Shown here: positions 8,485-15,771 of the stretch, piece by piece
How the letters are laid out: each line of letters opens with the position of its first letter
Numbering within the stretch: the stretch's first letter is position 1
Assembly (NCBI GenBank): GCA_963696325.1
Contig: CAVOJV010000045.1
Span: 1-29,701 of the forward strand
Reading direction: 5' to 3'
DNA from: CAVOJV01 sp963696325
GTDB taxonomy: Bacteria > Pseudomonadota > Gammaproteobacteria > Competibacterales > Competibacteraceae
Length of the DNA: 29,701 nucleotides
Position numbers and translations under genes: made by a program
Notes under the pieces: generated by a model
Told to the model about the DNA's origin: nothing
The model's database searches: none
The model's input: the letters and a program-made list of their open reading frames with translations, nothing else

Positions 8485-10355
8485 AAAAACTTTTCTATCG
8501 TTTGCGCAACCGCACGGCGGCCTTCATGCACGATCTGCTGATGGTTCCCATCGCCTGGTTTGGCGCATTCTGGTTGCGGTTCAATCTGGAAACCATTCCC
8601 GAGCCGTTCTGGGGGCGTGCACTGGCCTTGCTTCCTCTGATCCTGGCGATTCACGCCGCCATGTTTTTGTATTTTGGCCTGTACAGAGGGGTGTGGCGAT
8701 TCGCCTCGATGCCCGACTTCATGCGCATCCTGAAAGCGGTGCTGGTGGCGATTGCCGTTTGCGTGGTCGTGGTCTTCGCGCTCACCCACATGGAACAGGT
8801 GCCACGGTCGGCCTTCGTTCTGCATGGATTATTGTTGCTGATACTGCTGGGTGCCCCACGGTTCTTCTATCGCTGGGTCAAGGACCACAAGCTGTATTAC
8901 AAACCCGGCTCCAGGGTGCTGATCGTGGGGGCCGGTACGGCCGGCGAGATATTGGCCAGGGATTTATTGCAGGATCCGTCCGGGGATTACCGGCCGGTGG
9001 CCTTCGTCGACGATGATATCCGGCGGGTCGGTACCGAGGTGCGTGGCATCCGGGTGGTTTCCCATTGTGATCAGCTTCCCGACATGGTTACCCGCCATGG
9101 CATTGACCTGATATTCATCGCCCTTCCCGACGCCTCCACCGAGACCATGCGCCGCATCGTCGGCTACTGCGAAGCCGGCGGCAAGCCCTTTCGAACCTTA
9201 CCTCGCTTGCGGGATTTCTTGTCGGGGCATGCGATCGTGCAGGAATTGCGGGCGGTGTCCATCGAGGACTTGCTCGGCCGCGAGTCAGTCTCTCTGGATG
9301 TGCAGACGATTCGCCGGGAACTGGTCGGCCAGACCGTATTGATTAGCGGTGGCGGAGGTTCCATCGGCTCGGAACTGTGCCGGCAGGTTGCCGGCTTCGC
9401 GCCAGCCTCTTTGATCATTCTGGAGCACAGCGAATTCAATCTTTATCAGATCGACAGGGAGTTGCGCGAACGGTTTCCCGGGTTGGTGTTGCACGCGCAT
9501 CTGGGCGATGTCTGTGACGAGGCTGCCGTCAACCGCTTGCTGGCCATGCATCGGCCCGGGGTGGTCCTGCATGCGGCGGCTTACAAGCATGTGCCTTTGC
9601 TGGAATACCAGGCGCGCGAGGCAATCCGCAACAATGTATTTGGCACCATCACTCTCGCCGAGGCCGCCGATCGTCACGGGTGCCAGGTCTTCGTGTTGAT
9701 TTCCACCGATAAGGCCGTCAATCCCAGCAACATCATGGGCGCCAGCAAGCGGCTGGCGGAGCTGTACTGCCAGAATTTCCAGCGCCGCTCGGCAGCCCGT
9801 TTCGTCACTGTCCGCTTCGGCAACGTACTGGGCTCGGCCGGCAGCGTGGTGCCGCTGTTCCGGCAACAGATTGAGGCGGGAGGACCTGTCACCGTCACTC
9901 ATCCCAAGGTCTCCCGCTATTTCATGACCATTCCCGAGGCCAGTCAGTTGATCCTCCAGGCGGGGGCGGTGGGCGAGGGCAGCGAAATCTATGTGCTGGA
10001 TATGGGAACGCCCATCAATATCCGCTATCTCGCCGAGCAGATGATTTTGTTGAGCGGCAAGACGCCTGGCAAGGATATCGCCATTGCATTTACCGGCCTG
10101 CGACCCGGCGAAAAACTGTCCGAGGAATTGTTTTACGAAGTGGAGTCTCTGTTGCCGACGCCCTATCCAAAGCTGTTCCTGGCCCAGCACGGGGAGGTGG
10201 ACTGGCCACGCTTCGCCAGCTCCCTCGACGCCCTGCGAAGGTCCTGCGATGAGTATGACGAACAACGCATCAAGACCTTGATCGCGGATCTGGTTCCAGG
10301 AATGCAGGCCGGTCCCGAAGCCGAGCCATCCCCGCTTAAGTCAGCTCACGGTTAG
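8481..10355 (+). CDS. Membrane-bound UDP-HexNAc 4,6-dehydratase (WbpM/CapD type)
   Basis: Converts UDP-GlcNAc to UDP-4-keto-6-deoxy-GlcNAc. I start it at ATG 8481, with GGAG just upstream and an ATGA overlap with the previous gene, giving 624 residues; a longer upstream reading frame only reads through the neighbour. Four N-terminal hydrophobic segments (about 18-34, 46-67, 83-101, 112-128) precede a degenerate Rossmann domain (LIVGAGTAGEILA, 147-159) and the catalytic SDR domain with GGGGSIGSEL (290-299). The usual Tyr-x3-Lys is replaced by Met-x3-Lys (M419, K423 in NIMGASKR), with ISTDKAVNPSN just before. This S-M-K arrangement is known from WbpM/PglF-type large dehydratases, so the Tyr is not lost by damage. 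Third gene of the QuiNAc/FucNAc module. Confidence 0.92.
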   Translation: MKKLFYRLRNRTAAFMHDLLMVPIAWFGAFWLRFNLETIPEPFWGRALALLPLILAIHAAMFLYFGLYRGVWRFASMPDFMRILKAVLVAIAVCVVVVFALTHMEQVPRSAFVLHGLLLLILLGAPRFFYRWVKDHKLYYKPGSRVLIVGAGTAGEILARDLLQDPSGDYRPVAFVDDDIRRVGTEVRGIRVVSHCDQLPDMVTRHGIDLIFIALPDASTETMRRIVGYCEAGGKPFRTLPRLRDFLSGHAIVQELRAVSIEDLLGRESVSLDVQTIRRELVGQTVLISGGGGSIGSELCRQVAGFAPASLIILEHSEFNLYQIDRELRERFPGLVLHAHLGDVCDEAAVNRLLAMHRPGVVLHAAAYKHVPLLEYQAREAIRNNVFGTITLAEAADRHGCQVFVLISTDKAVNPSNIMGASKRLAELYCQNFQRRSAARFVTVRFGNVLGSAGSVVPLFRQQIEAGGPVTVTHPKVSRYFMTIPEASQLILQAGAVGEGSEIYVLDMGTPINIRYLAEQMILLSGKTPGKDIAIAFTGLRPGEKLSEELFYEVESLLPTPYPKLFLAQHGEVDWPRFASSLDALRRSCDEYDEQRIKTLIADLVPGMQAGPEAEPSPLKSAHG

Positions 10356-10372
10356 GATTCTATGGAATTTAA

Positions 10373-10492
10373 CCTCCGAACGGTTCGACCCAAAAGTTTA
10401 TCGCCCAGCGTTATCACCCGACCGAGGCGAATCTGCACAATTGGCTCGAGAAGCACGGGTTGAAGGTAGCCAAAGCCGACACGCGGGTTTAA
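10373..10492 (+). pseudogene. Short orphan reading-frame remnant
   Basis: A 39-codon frame bounded by stops, with protein-like composition (FIAQRYHPTEANLHNWLEK, then HGLKVAKADTRV) but no start codon in the first part. It reads like the C-terminal end of a lost gene. I do not recognise the family. It ends 21 bases before the DUF6398-like gene. Confidence 0.35.
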
Positions 10493-10513
10493 GAATCAAC
10501 GAGAGGACACAGA

Positions 10514-11011
10514 ATGAGCGAATCAGAGCGGGTACCGACTGCGCTGCAGGACAGATACGATGAGATCGTCACACTCACGGATCAGTTCTGCCAGCAGCAG
10601 TTGACCGAAGAGTATCGGGATCTTTGCCGGCGCATGGTGGCCATGCTTTGCCGCAAGCGTCCGTCGCCAGTGGTTACTGGCAAACCCAATACCTGGGCCT
10701 GTGGGATTGTTTACTCGCTGGGGCGAGTCAACTTCCTGTTCGATAAGAGTCAGACGCCCCACCTGCGGGCAGATGAGCTATGCCCGTACTTCGGCCTCAG
10801 CCCGAAAACGGGCGCGGCGAAATCGACGGCAATCATGGCGTTGTTAAAGATGGGACCGATGGACCCCAAGTGGACACTCCCAAGCCGACTGGCAGACAAC
10901 CCCATGGCCTGGCTAATCCAGGTGAACGGGCTGATTGTCGATGCCCGGCAGGTACCGCGGGAGGTTCAAGAGGAAGCTTTTCGGCGTGGACTGATTCCGT
11001 ATCTGCCATGA
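10514..11011 (+). CDS. DUF6398-like conserved hypothetical protein
   Basis: A soluble 165-residue protein with no signal peptide or membrane span. The ATG at 10514 follows GAGAGGACACAGA, a usable ribosome site. From memory it matches the DUF6398 family. Features that look conserved are LQDRYDEIVTLTDQFC near the N-terminus, KRPSPVVTGKPNTWACGIVY, VNFLFDKSQTPHLRADELC, a helix-turn-helix-like stretch FGLSPKTGAAKSTAIMALLK, and the end NPMAWLIQVNGLIVDAR. The Leu-Arg-Ala-Asp-Glu-Leu plus Ser-x4-Ala-Ala segment might bind nucleic acid, but that is a guess. No function is known to me. It sits alone between a gene remnant and a truncated lipoprotein gene, so it is probably part of a mobile or decaying accessory patch. 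Confidence 0.75.
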   Translation: MSESERVPTALQDRYDEIVTLTDQFCQQQLTEEYRDLCRRMVAMLCRKRPSPVVTGKPNTWACGIVYSLGRVNFLFDKSQTPHLRADELCPYFGLSPKTGAAKSTAIMALLKMGPMDPKWTLPSRLADNPMAWLIQVNGLIVDARQVPREVQEEAFRRGLIPYLP

Positions 11012-11045
11012 GCATTTTTTCCAGGTGCCTGTGACAAAAATGCTC
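11010..11045. repeat. 10-bp perfect inverted repeat overlapping the DUF6398 stop codon
   Basis: GAGCATTTTT (11010-11019) and AAAAATGCTC (11036-11045) are exact reverse complements. The 16-base interior contains CAGGTGCCTG, itself able to pair. The first arm overlaps the TGA at 11009-11011. It could be a transcription end structure or the end of an inserted element; no target-site duplication is obvious. Confidence 0.55.
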
Positions 11046-11071
11046 GAAATCCTGTGAGAGTTATTATCCGT

Positions 11072-11101
11072 TTGTGCAAAATCATGCTAAATCAATATGA
11101 T
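11072..11101 (+). promoter_or_regulatory. Candidate promoter before the truncated lipoprotein gene
   Basis: TTGTGC (11072-11077) and TATGAT (11096-11101, 5/6) separated by 18 bases, about 70 bases before the ATG at 11171. The -35 match is poor. Confidence 0.3.
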
Positions 11102-11170
11102 AGGGCCCATTCCCTCACAGTGAGTTGCCGTCTACCCGGTTGGTTGCACGGGAAATCAAGAAGAAACCGG

Positions 11171-11561
11171 ATGCGTGGGTGTCGCTGCAGGTGGTTGCGC
11201 CGAATTCTGAACAGGGTGGGTCTGCTGCTGGGGTTGGTGGGACTCACTGCTTGCGCGGTATCGCCGGCGGGGATGCCGCCAGCGCCTCGCCCATCCTCGA
11301 GTCAGGCGGGTCCGCCGACCACGCCGTTCCTGCGCATCGAAGCCGGGATGCACACGGCTCCTATAAGACGTATCGCCGTGGATGCGGCGGAACGCTACCT
11401 GGTTACAGCGTCTCACGACAAGACCGCCCGGCGTGTGGGAGCTGGCCACCGGCAAGTTGCTGCGGATACTGCGCCCGCGGATCGGACCCGGCAGACAGGG
11501 CAGCCTGGTTGCTTACGGGCGTAACCCATCGCGCGTGTCCCAGGGTCGCGCGGCGGGTTAA
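11171..11561 (+). pseudogene. Truncated, frameshifted WD40-repeat lipoprotein
   Basis: The 5' remnant of an exported WD40-repeat protein. ATG 11171 starts a signal peptide with arginines (MRGCRCRWLRRILNRVG), a hydrophobic core and lipobox LTAC (lipidated Cys28), followed by a Pro/Ser-rich linker. One WD40 blade begins with HTAPIRRIAVDAAERYLVTA, then SHDKTAR. The frame is lost near 11428; dropping one base gives VWELATGKLLRILRPRIGPG, the usual continuation of this family. Similarity then fades by about 11505, and the corrected frame stops at 11559-11561. Full-length relatives have many blades over several hundred residues, so at least the 3' three-quarters are missing. Unlike the end-of-window genes, this cannot be repaired by single-base changes. 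Confidence 0.7.
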
Positions 11562-11604
11562 AGCCACTACCCTCGACTACGGAGGGTGCGGGCGCGACCC
11601 TTTT
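11542..11604. terminator. Nested inverted repeats between convergent genes, likely terminator
   Basis: Outer arms AGGGTCGCGC (11542-11551) and GCGCGACCCT (11592-11601) are perfect 10-bp complements, followed on the plus strand by more Ts (11602-11604). Inside lies a second perfect stem, ACCCTC (11569-11574) with GAGGGT (11582-11587). It sits just past the remnant lipoprotein gene and 12 bases beyond the corB stop, so it may end transcription from both sides. Confidence 0.5.
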
Positions 11605-11615
11605 CCGGTCAGCGA

Positions 11616-12902
11616 TCAGGTCTGCTCCGGCTCGGTGGTAGTGACGCAGGGCCGGATTAACACCGTCCTGACCCGATTGCCGGAGGTCTTGACGATTTCC
11701 ACCGGATGCTCCTCCAGCAGCAACTGGGTGCCTGGTTCCGGGATGGTTTCCAGGTATTCCATGATCAGCCCATTCAGGGTCTTTGGACCCGTTAGGGGCA
11801 GTTGCCAGTTCAAGGTTCGGTTCAAGGTGCGGATACTGATACTGCCATCCACCAGATAACCGCCGTCTTGCTGTTGGATAACTTTACGGGTCAAGGCCAG
11901 GGGATCGGTCGTGAATTCGCCGACGATTTCTTCCAGGATGTCTTCCAGCGTGACCAGCCCCATGAATTCACCGTATTCATCCACGACCAGCCCATAGCGC
12001 CGGTGCTGCTGCTGGAAGTTCAAGAGTTGCGTGTTCAGGGGCGTGCCCTGGGGGATAAAGTAGGGCTCGCGGATCAGGCTCTGCAAGTCCTCGCGCTGGA
12101 GTTCAGACTTGCTGGTCAACAGGTTTGCCACCCGGCGCAGGTGCAGGAAGCCGAGCACATGATTGATATCGCCCTGATAGACCAATAACCGGGTGTACTG
12201 GCTGCGGGTGAGTTGGGCGATGATGTCTTTCCAGTCGTCTTCCCAGTCGATACCCTCGATCTCGTTGCGGGGCACCATGATGTCGTCGACGGTGATCTCC
12301 TCCAAATCCAGGATGCTGAGCAGCATCTTCCGGTGGCGCTTGGGGATCATGACGGCCGCTTCCAGCACCACCGTGCGCAGTTCCTCGGCGCTCAGGGACT
12401 GTTGGGAAGGGTCCACGCTGGTAACGCCAAAGGGTCTTAACAATAGATTCACCAAACCATTCACCGCCCACACGATGGGATACAGGACCTTGAGCAGCGG
12501 GGTGAGCACCAACGCCGCTGGATAGGCGACGCGTTCCGGGTGCAAAGCCGCCAGGGTTTTGGGAGCGACCTCACCGAAGATGAGCAATACCAGGGTTAAC
12601 ACCAGCGCCGCTACCGCGATGCCGGCCTCGTCGCCGAGCAGCCGAATGCCGATGACCGTGCCCAGCGAGGAAGCCAGGATATTGACGAAATTATTGCCGA
12701 GCAGAATAAGCCCGATCAGCCGATCCGGCCGCTCCAGGAGTTTGCTGGCGCGCAGCGCTCCGCTGTGGCCGGCCTTGGCGCGATGGCGCAGTCGATAGCG
12801 GTTCATGGACATCAGCCCGGTTTCAGAACCGGAGAAGAAGGCGGAACAGACAATTAATACCAGGAGCGCGGCAAACAGCGCGCTTAACGGAATGTCATTC
12901 AA
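11616..12902 (-). CDS. corB: CorB/YfjD, CNNM-type membrane transporter (HlyC/CorC family)
   Basis: A 428-residue membrane protein of the CNNM/CorB family, linked to Mg2+ export or homeostasis. The N-terminal DUF21 domain (about 1-190) has membrane segments near 5-25, 62-84, 93-112 and 130-155, and the motif SAFFSGSETGLMSMNRYRLR. A CBS pair (about 205-325) starts at DDIMVPRNEIEGI and includes YGLVVDEYGEFMGLVTLEDI. The C-terminal CorC_HlyC domain (about 340-415) contains DGSISIRTLNRTL. The name HlyC/haemolysin in databases is historical. Order corB-ypjD divergent from ffh is the same as in Escherichia coli, which supports both the identity and vertical inheritance. Confidence 0.9.
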   Translation of the reverse strand: MNDIPLSALFAALLVLIVCSAFFSGSETGLMSMNRYRLRHRAKAGHSGALRASKLLERPDRLIGLILLGNNFVNILASSLGTVIGIRLLGDEAGIAVAALVLTLVLLIFGEVAPKTLAALHPERVAYPAALVLTPLLKVLYPIVWAVNGLVNLLLRPFGVTSVDPSQQSLSAEELRTVVLEAAVMIPKRHRKMLLSILDLEEITVDDIMVPRNEIEGIDWEDDWKDIIAQLTRSQYTRLLVYQGDINHVLGFLHLRRVANLLTSKSELQREDLQSLIREPYFIPQGTPLNTQLLNFQQQHRRYGLVVDEYGEFMGLVTLEDILEEIVGEFTTDPLALTRKVIQQQDGGYLVDGSISIRTLNRTLNWQLPLTGPKTLNGLIMEYLETIPEPGTQLLLEEHPVEIVKTSGNRVRTVLIRPCVTTTEPEQT

Positions 12903-12971
12903 GAACCAGGGACCTCAGGTTGCCATGGGTTTGTTTTTACGGCCTGCCGTATAGCCTGTCAAGACGGCAGC

Positions 12972-13820
12972 CTAGCGCTTGAGCAGCAGTTCCAGGACCA
13001 ATTTGCTGCCGAAATAGGCCAGTGCCAGGGTAGCGAATCCGCTCAAGGTCCAGCGAATCGCCGTACGGCCGCGCCAGCCGAAGCGCCAGCGCCCCCACAG
13101 CAGTATTCCGAATACCGCCCAGGCAATGCTGGACAAAACGGTTTTATGCACGAGGTGCTGGGTAAAAATATCTTCCAAAAACAACAGGCCGCTCAACAAG
13201 GCCAGGCTCAATAACACAAAGCCTATGGCGATCATCTGAAACAGTAGCACTTCCATGGTGATCAGGGGTGGGATACCACGAATGAAACCGGTAGGATGGC
13301 GACCGCGCAGGCGGCGGTCCTGAATGGCCAGCAGAAGCGCCTGGACGGCAGCCAGGGTCAGGAAGGAGTACGCCAGGATGGAGATAAGAATATGCACTTC
13401 CAGCGGCCACTGATGGGAATCGCCGACGATGCGCTCGGCAGGAAAGCTTAGGGCCAGGATGATCGTGACGGCGCTGAAGGGCAACAGAAGGATGCCCAGA
13501 TTCTCCACGGGACGGGTCAGCGCCACGCTCAACAGCACCACGGCGATCAACCAGCCGGTAACCGACAGGGCATTGAAGAAGCCGAGATTCATGCCTTCGG
13601 GGCGGAGCACGCTTTGGGACAGGATGAGCGCGTGCAGGATGACGCCGCCCCAGCCAATCGCCAGCAGGCCGGCCTTGCCCCAGGGATTGCCTGAGCCGGC
13701 GCGGGACAGCCGCACTCCCAGCAAGCCGCCGCTGATAAGGTATAGGATGGCGGCCAGGCCGCCGATCGCTGTGCTGTGCATGAGTTTATTGAGTCCTGGT
13801 TTCCCCGGCGATGATGGCAT
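12972..13820 (-). CDS. ypjD: YpjD, CcsA-like inner membrane protein
   Basis: Multi-pass membrane protein (282 residues, about eight hydrophobic segments) of the cytochrome c assembly CcsA/YpjD family. Conserved histidines occur in QWPLEVHILISILAY and in TQHLVHKTVLSSIAWAVFGI, consistent with a heme-handling fold, although YpjD itself is not an established cytochrome c maturation factor and has been linked to CorB-related functions. I start at ATG 13820, which has AAGGTG seven bases upstream; ATG 13781 (MHSTAIGGLAAIL) is a good alternative and would remove a charged extension. The 69-base gap to corB and the same direction suggest co-transcription. It is divergent from ffh. Confidence 0.85.
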   Translation of the reverse strand: MPSSPGKPGLNKLMHSTAIGGLAAILYLISGGLLGVRLSRAGSGNPWGKAGLLAIGWGGVILHALILSQSVLRPEGMNLGFFNALSVTGWLIAVVLLSVALTRPVENLGILLLPFSAVTIILALSFPAERIVGDSHQWPLEVHILISILAYSFLTLAAVQALLLAIQDRRLRGRHPTGFIRGIPPLITMEVLLFQMIAIGFVLLSLALLSGLLFLEDIFTQHLVHKTVLSSIAWAVFGILLWGRWRFGWRGRTAIRWTLSGFATLALAYFGSKLVLELLLKR

Positions 13821-13854
13821 ATCTCAACACCTTCTTGAAAGCCCGCCGACGGCG

Positions 13855-13888
13855 GCTGTTAGGGTAACAGCGGGATTGCCGCTATACT
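13855..13888 (+). promoter_or_regulatory. Candidate ffh promoter overlapped by an inverted repeat
   Basis: TATACT at 13883-13888 is a good -10 pointing to ffh, but no clear -35 lies at 16-18 bases. The -35 position is covered by the perfect inverted repeat GCTGTTA-GGG-TAACAGC (13855-13871). A second small one, CCGCC-GAC-GGCGG, abuts it (13843-13855). This could be an activator or repressor site serving ffh or divergent ypjD. Confidence 0.4.
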
Positions 13889-13952
13889 GGGGCCAGCAGC
13901 CGGAGCGCGAGGCGCCCTGGCTTCACAATGTGCGGCAGAAGCGGTATCTACC

Positions 13953-15329
13953 ATGTTTGAAAATCTCAGCGAACGCTTGCTAAAAACCCTTAAGAACCTG
14001 CGCGGCCAGGGCCGCCTGACCGAGGACAATATCAAGGATGCTTTGCGCGAGGTGCGGATGGCTTTGTTGGAGGCCGATGTGGCCTTGCCAGTGGTCCGGG
14101 AATTCATCAATCAGGTGCGGGAGCGGGCGGTCGGCCAGGAAGTCTTGCGCAGCCTGGCGCCGGGACAAGTGTTGGTCAAGATCGTCAACGAGGAACTGGT
14201 TAAGGTCATGGGTGAGGCCAATGAGACCCTCAATCTCAAGGCGCAACCGCCGGTAGCCATTCTCATGGCCGGTTTGCAGGGCTCCGGTAAAACCACCAGT
14301 ACCGCCAAACTGGCTCGCTGGCTAAAGGATCGCCAGCACAAGAAGGTCATGATGACCAGTTGCGATATTTATCGCCCGGCGGCCATCGCGCAATTGCAAA
14401 CGCTGGCCAATGAGATAGGGGTGGAATGCTTTCCCAGCGATCCTGGCGAATCCCCCGTGGTCATTGCCCAAAAAGCCATGGACGCGGCTCGCCGCCAGTT
14501 CATGGACGTGCTGCTCGTGGATACCGCCGGTCGCCTGCATGTGGATAACGAGATGATGGCGGAGATCAAGGCCTTGCACCAGGTTCTTAAGCCGGTGGAG
14601 ACCTTGTTCGTGGTAGATAGCATGACGGGCCAGGATGCGGCCAACACTGCCCGCGCCTTTGCTGACGCCTTGCCGCTGACCGGCGTGGTGTTGACCAAGG
14701 CCGACGGTGACGCGCGTGGTGGTGCGGCATTGTCCATTCGCCATATTACCGGCAAACCCATCAAGTTCCTGGGCGTGGGCGAGAAGATCGCGGCCCTGGA
14801 GCCTTTCTATCCGGACCGGGTAGCCTCGCGTATCCTGGGAATGGGGGATGTGCTGAGCCTGGTCGAGGAGGTGGAGCGCCGGGTCGATCAGGACAAGGCC
14901 CAGAAGTTCGCCGAAAAGGTCAAGAAAGGCAGGGGTTTCGACCTGGAGGATTTTCGCGAACAGATGGAACAGATGATGAACATGGGCGGTCTGGCGGGTC
15001 TTCTGGATAAGCTGCCCGGTGTGGCGGGTTTGCCTCAAGGCGTCCGGGATCAGGCTAACGATAAGCAGGTCAAGCGATTGATCGCGATTATTAATTCCAT
15101 GACCCCCCAGGAGCGGAGCTATCCTGATATCATCAAGGGCTCTCGCAAGCGGCGCATCGCCGCCGGTTCCGGTACCCAGATACAGGAAGTGAACAGGCTG
15201 CTCAAGCAGTTCGAGCAAGCCCAGAAAGTCATGAAGAAGATGAAAGGCGGTGGCATCGCCAAGCTGATGCGCGGCCTCAAGGGCCAGTTTCCAGGCGGCA
15301 TGGGCGGCGGATTGCCGCCGATGCAATAA
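13953..15329 (+). CDS. ffh: Signal recognition particle GTPase Ffh
   Basis: Protein part of the SRP. It binds 4.5S RNA and hydrophobic signal sequences and takes ribosomes making membrane proteins to FtsY. Full length (458 residues). The N domain (1-95) is followed by the GTPase domain with the P-loop GLQGSGKTT (107-115), DTAGRLHVD (190-198), and TKADGDARGG (248-257). The C-terminal M domain (from about 300) is methionine-rich, with MEQMMNMGGLAGLLDKLPG, and includes the RNA-binding segment GSRKRRIAAGSG. It is intact with no odd residues. The ribosome site (AGAAGCGG before the ATG) is modest. Ends three bases before the promoter of the ribosomal operon. Confidence 0.97.
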   Translation: MFENLSERLLKTLKNLRGQGRLTEDNIKDALREVRMALLEADVALPVVREFINQVRERAVGQEVLRSLAPGQVLVKIVNEELVKVMGEANETLNLKAQPPVAILMAGLQGSGKTTSTAKLARWLKDRQHKKVMMTSCDIYRPAAIAQLQTLANEIGVECFPSDPGESPVVIAQKAMDAARRQFMDVLLVDTAGRLHVDNEMMAEIKALHQVLKPVETLFVVDSMTGQDAANTARAFADALPLTGVVLTKADGDARGGAALSIRHITGKPIKFLGVGEKIAALEPFYPDRVASRILGMGDVLSLVEEVERRVDQDKAQKFAEKVKKGRGFDLEDFREQMEQMMNMGGLAGLLDKLPGVAGLPQGVRDQANDKQVKRLIAIINSMTPQERSYPDIIKGSRKRRIAAGSGTQIQEVNRLLKQFEQAQKVMKKMKGGGIAKLMRGLKGQFPGGMGGGLPPMQ

Positions 15330-15332
15330 AGC

Positions 15333-15360
15333 TTCACATTTCCTGAATTTCACGTAGAAT
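15333..15360 (+). promoter_or_regulatory. Sigma-70 promoter of rpsP-rimM-trmD-rplS
   Basis: TTCACA (15333-15338, 5/6) and TAGAAT (15355-15360, 5/6) with a 16-base spacer, directly after the ffh stop. It predicts a leader of about 125 bases before rpsP. Best promoter match in the window apart from htpG. Confidence 0.6.
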
Positions 15361-15387
15361 TATACGTTTATTTTAAGTAGCCTTCAT

Positions 15388-15441
15388 AGGCAACGTCGGT
15401 TGCCTTCTGCCCGGTGCAAAGCGGTTAGCGGTTGTGCCGGG
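15388..15441 (+). promoter_or_regulatory. Two hairpins in the rpsP leader
   Basis: Hairpin 1: AGGCAAC (15388-15394) pairs perfectly with GTTGCCT (15399-15405) over a four-base loop. Hairpin 2: CCCGGTGCA (15410-15418) pairs over nine positions, two of them G-U, with TGTGCCGGG (15433-15441). Both fall between the predicted transcription start and the rpsP ribosome site. Such leaders often mediate autogenous control of ribosomal protein operons; this is an inference. Confidence 0.45.
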
Positions 15442-15491
15442 GTGGGGCGCGAATTAACACAGTCTGAATCAGAAAAAAGGAAATCCAGCGA

Positions 15492-15746
15492 ATGGTCACC
15501 ATACGCTTGTCTCGCGGCGGGGCTAAGAAACGCCCGTTTTATCGCGTGGTCGTAACCGACAGCCGCAGTCGTCGCGATGGACGTTACATCGAGCAGGTCG
15601 GCTTCTTCAACCCGATAGCCAAGGGTGGTGAGTTGCGGCTAAGTCTCAATCAGGAGCGCTTGCAATATTGGCTGAGCCAAGGCGCGCAGTCCTCCGAGCG
15701 CGTCGCCAGCCTGATGAAGCAGCAGACGACCACTGCCGCCGCCTGA
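15492..15746 (+). CDS. rpsP: Ribosomal protein bS16
   Basis: Small-subunit protein that assists 30S assembly. 84 residues, normal length. The conserved N-terminus MVTIRLSRGGAKKRPFYRVV, then DSRSRRDGRYIEQVGFFNP, identifies it. AAGGA eleven bases before the ATG is a strong ribosome site. First gene of the operon with rimM 25 bases downstream. The poly-Thr/Ala C-terminus (TTTAAA) is not conserved and is of no concern. Confidence 0.97.
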   Translation: MVTIRLSRGGAKKRPFYRVVVTDSRSRRDGRYIEQVGFFNPIAKGGELRLSLNQERLQYWLSQGAQSSERVASLMKQQTTTAAA

Positions 15747-15771
15747 ACCTGGTTGGCGCGGGTTCGCCGTT

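Noticed and set aside
9285..10265. 326-codon minus-strand frame opposite the dehydratase
   Set aside because: Shadow of the 4,6-dehydratase gene, no known motifs.
10376..10400. GGTTCGA sequence that resembles a tRNA T-loop near the DUF6398-like gene
   Set aside because: Flanking bases do not pair into a T-stem and no acceptor or anticodon arm is found; not a tRNA or clear attachment site.
13831..13865. CTTGAAA near 13835 as a possible second RpoH promoter before ffh
   Set aside because: No CCCCAT-like -10 at 11-16 bases downstream.
14322..15353. 343-codon minus-strand frame opposite ffh
   Set aside because: Complete overlap with ffh, whose motifs are certain.
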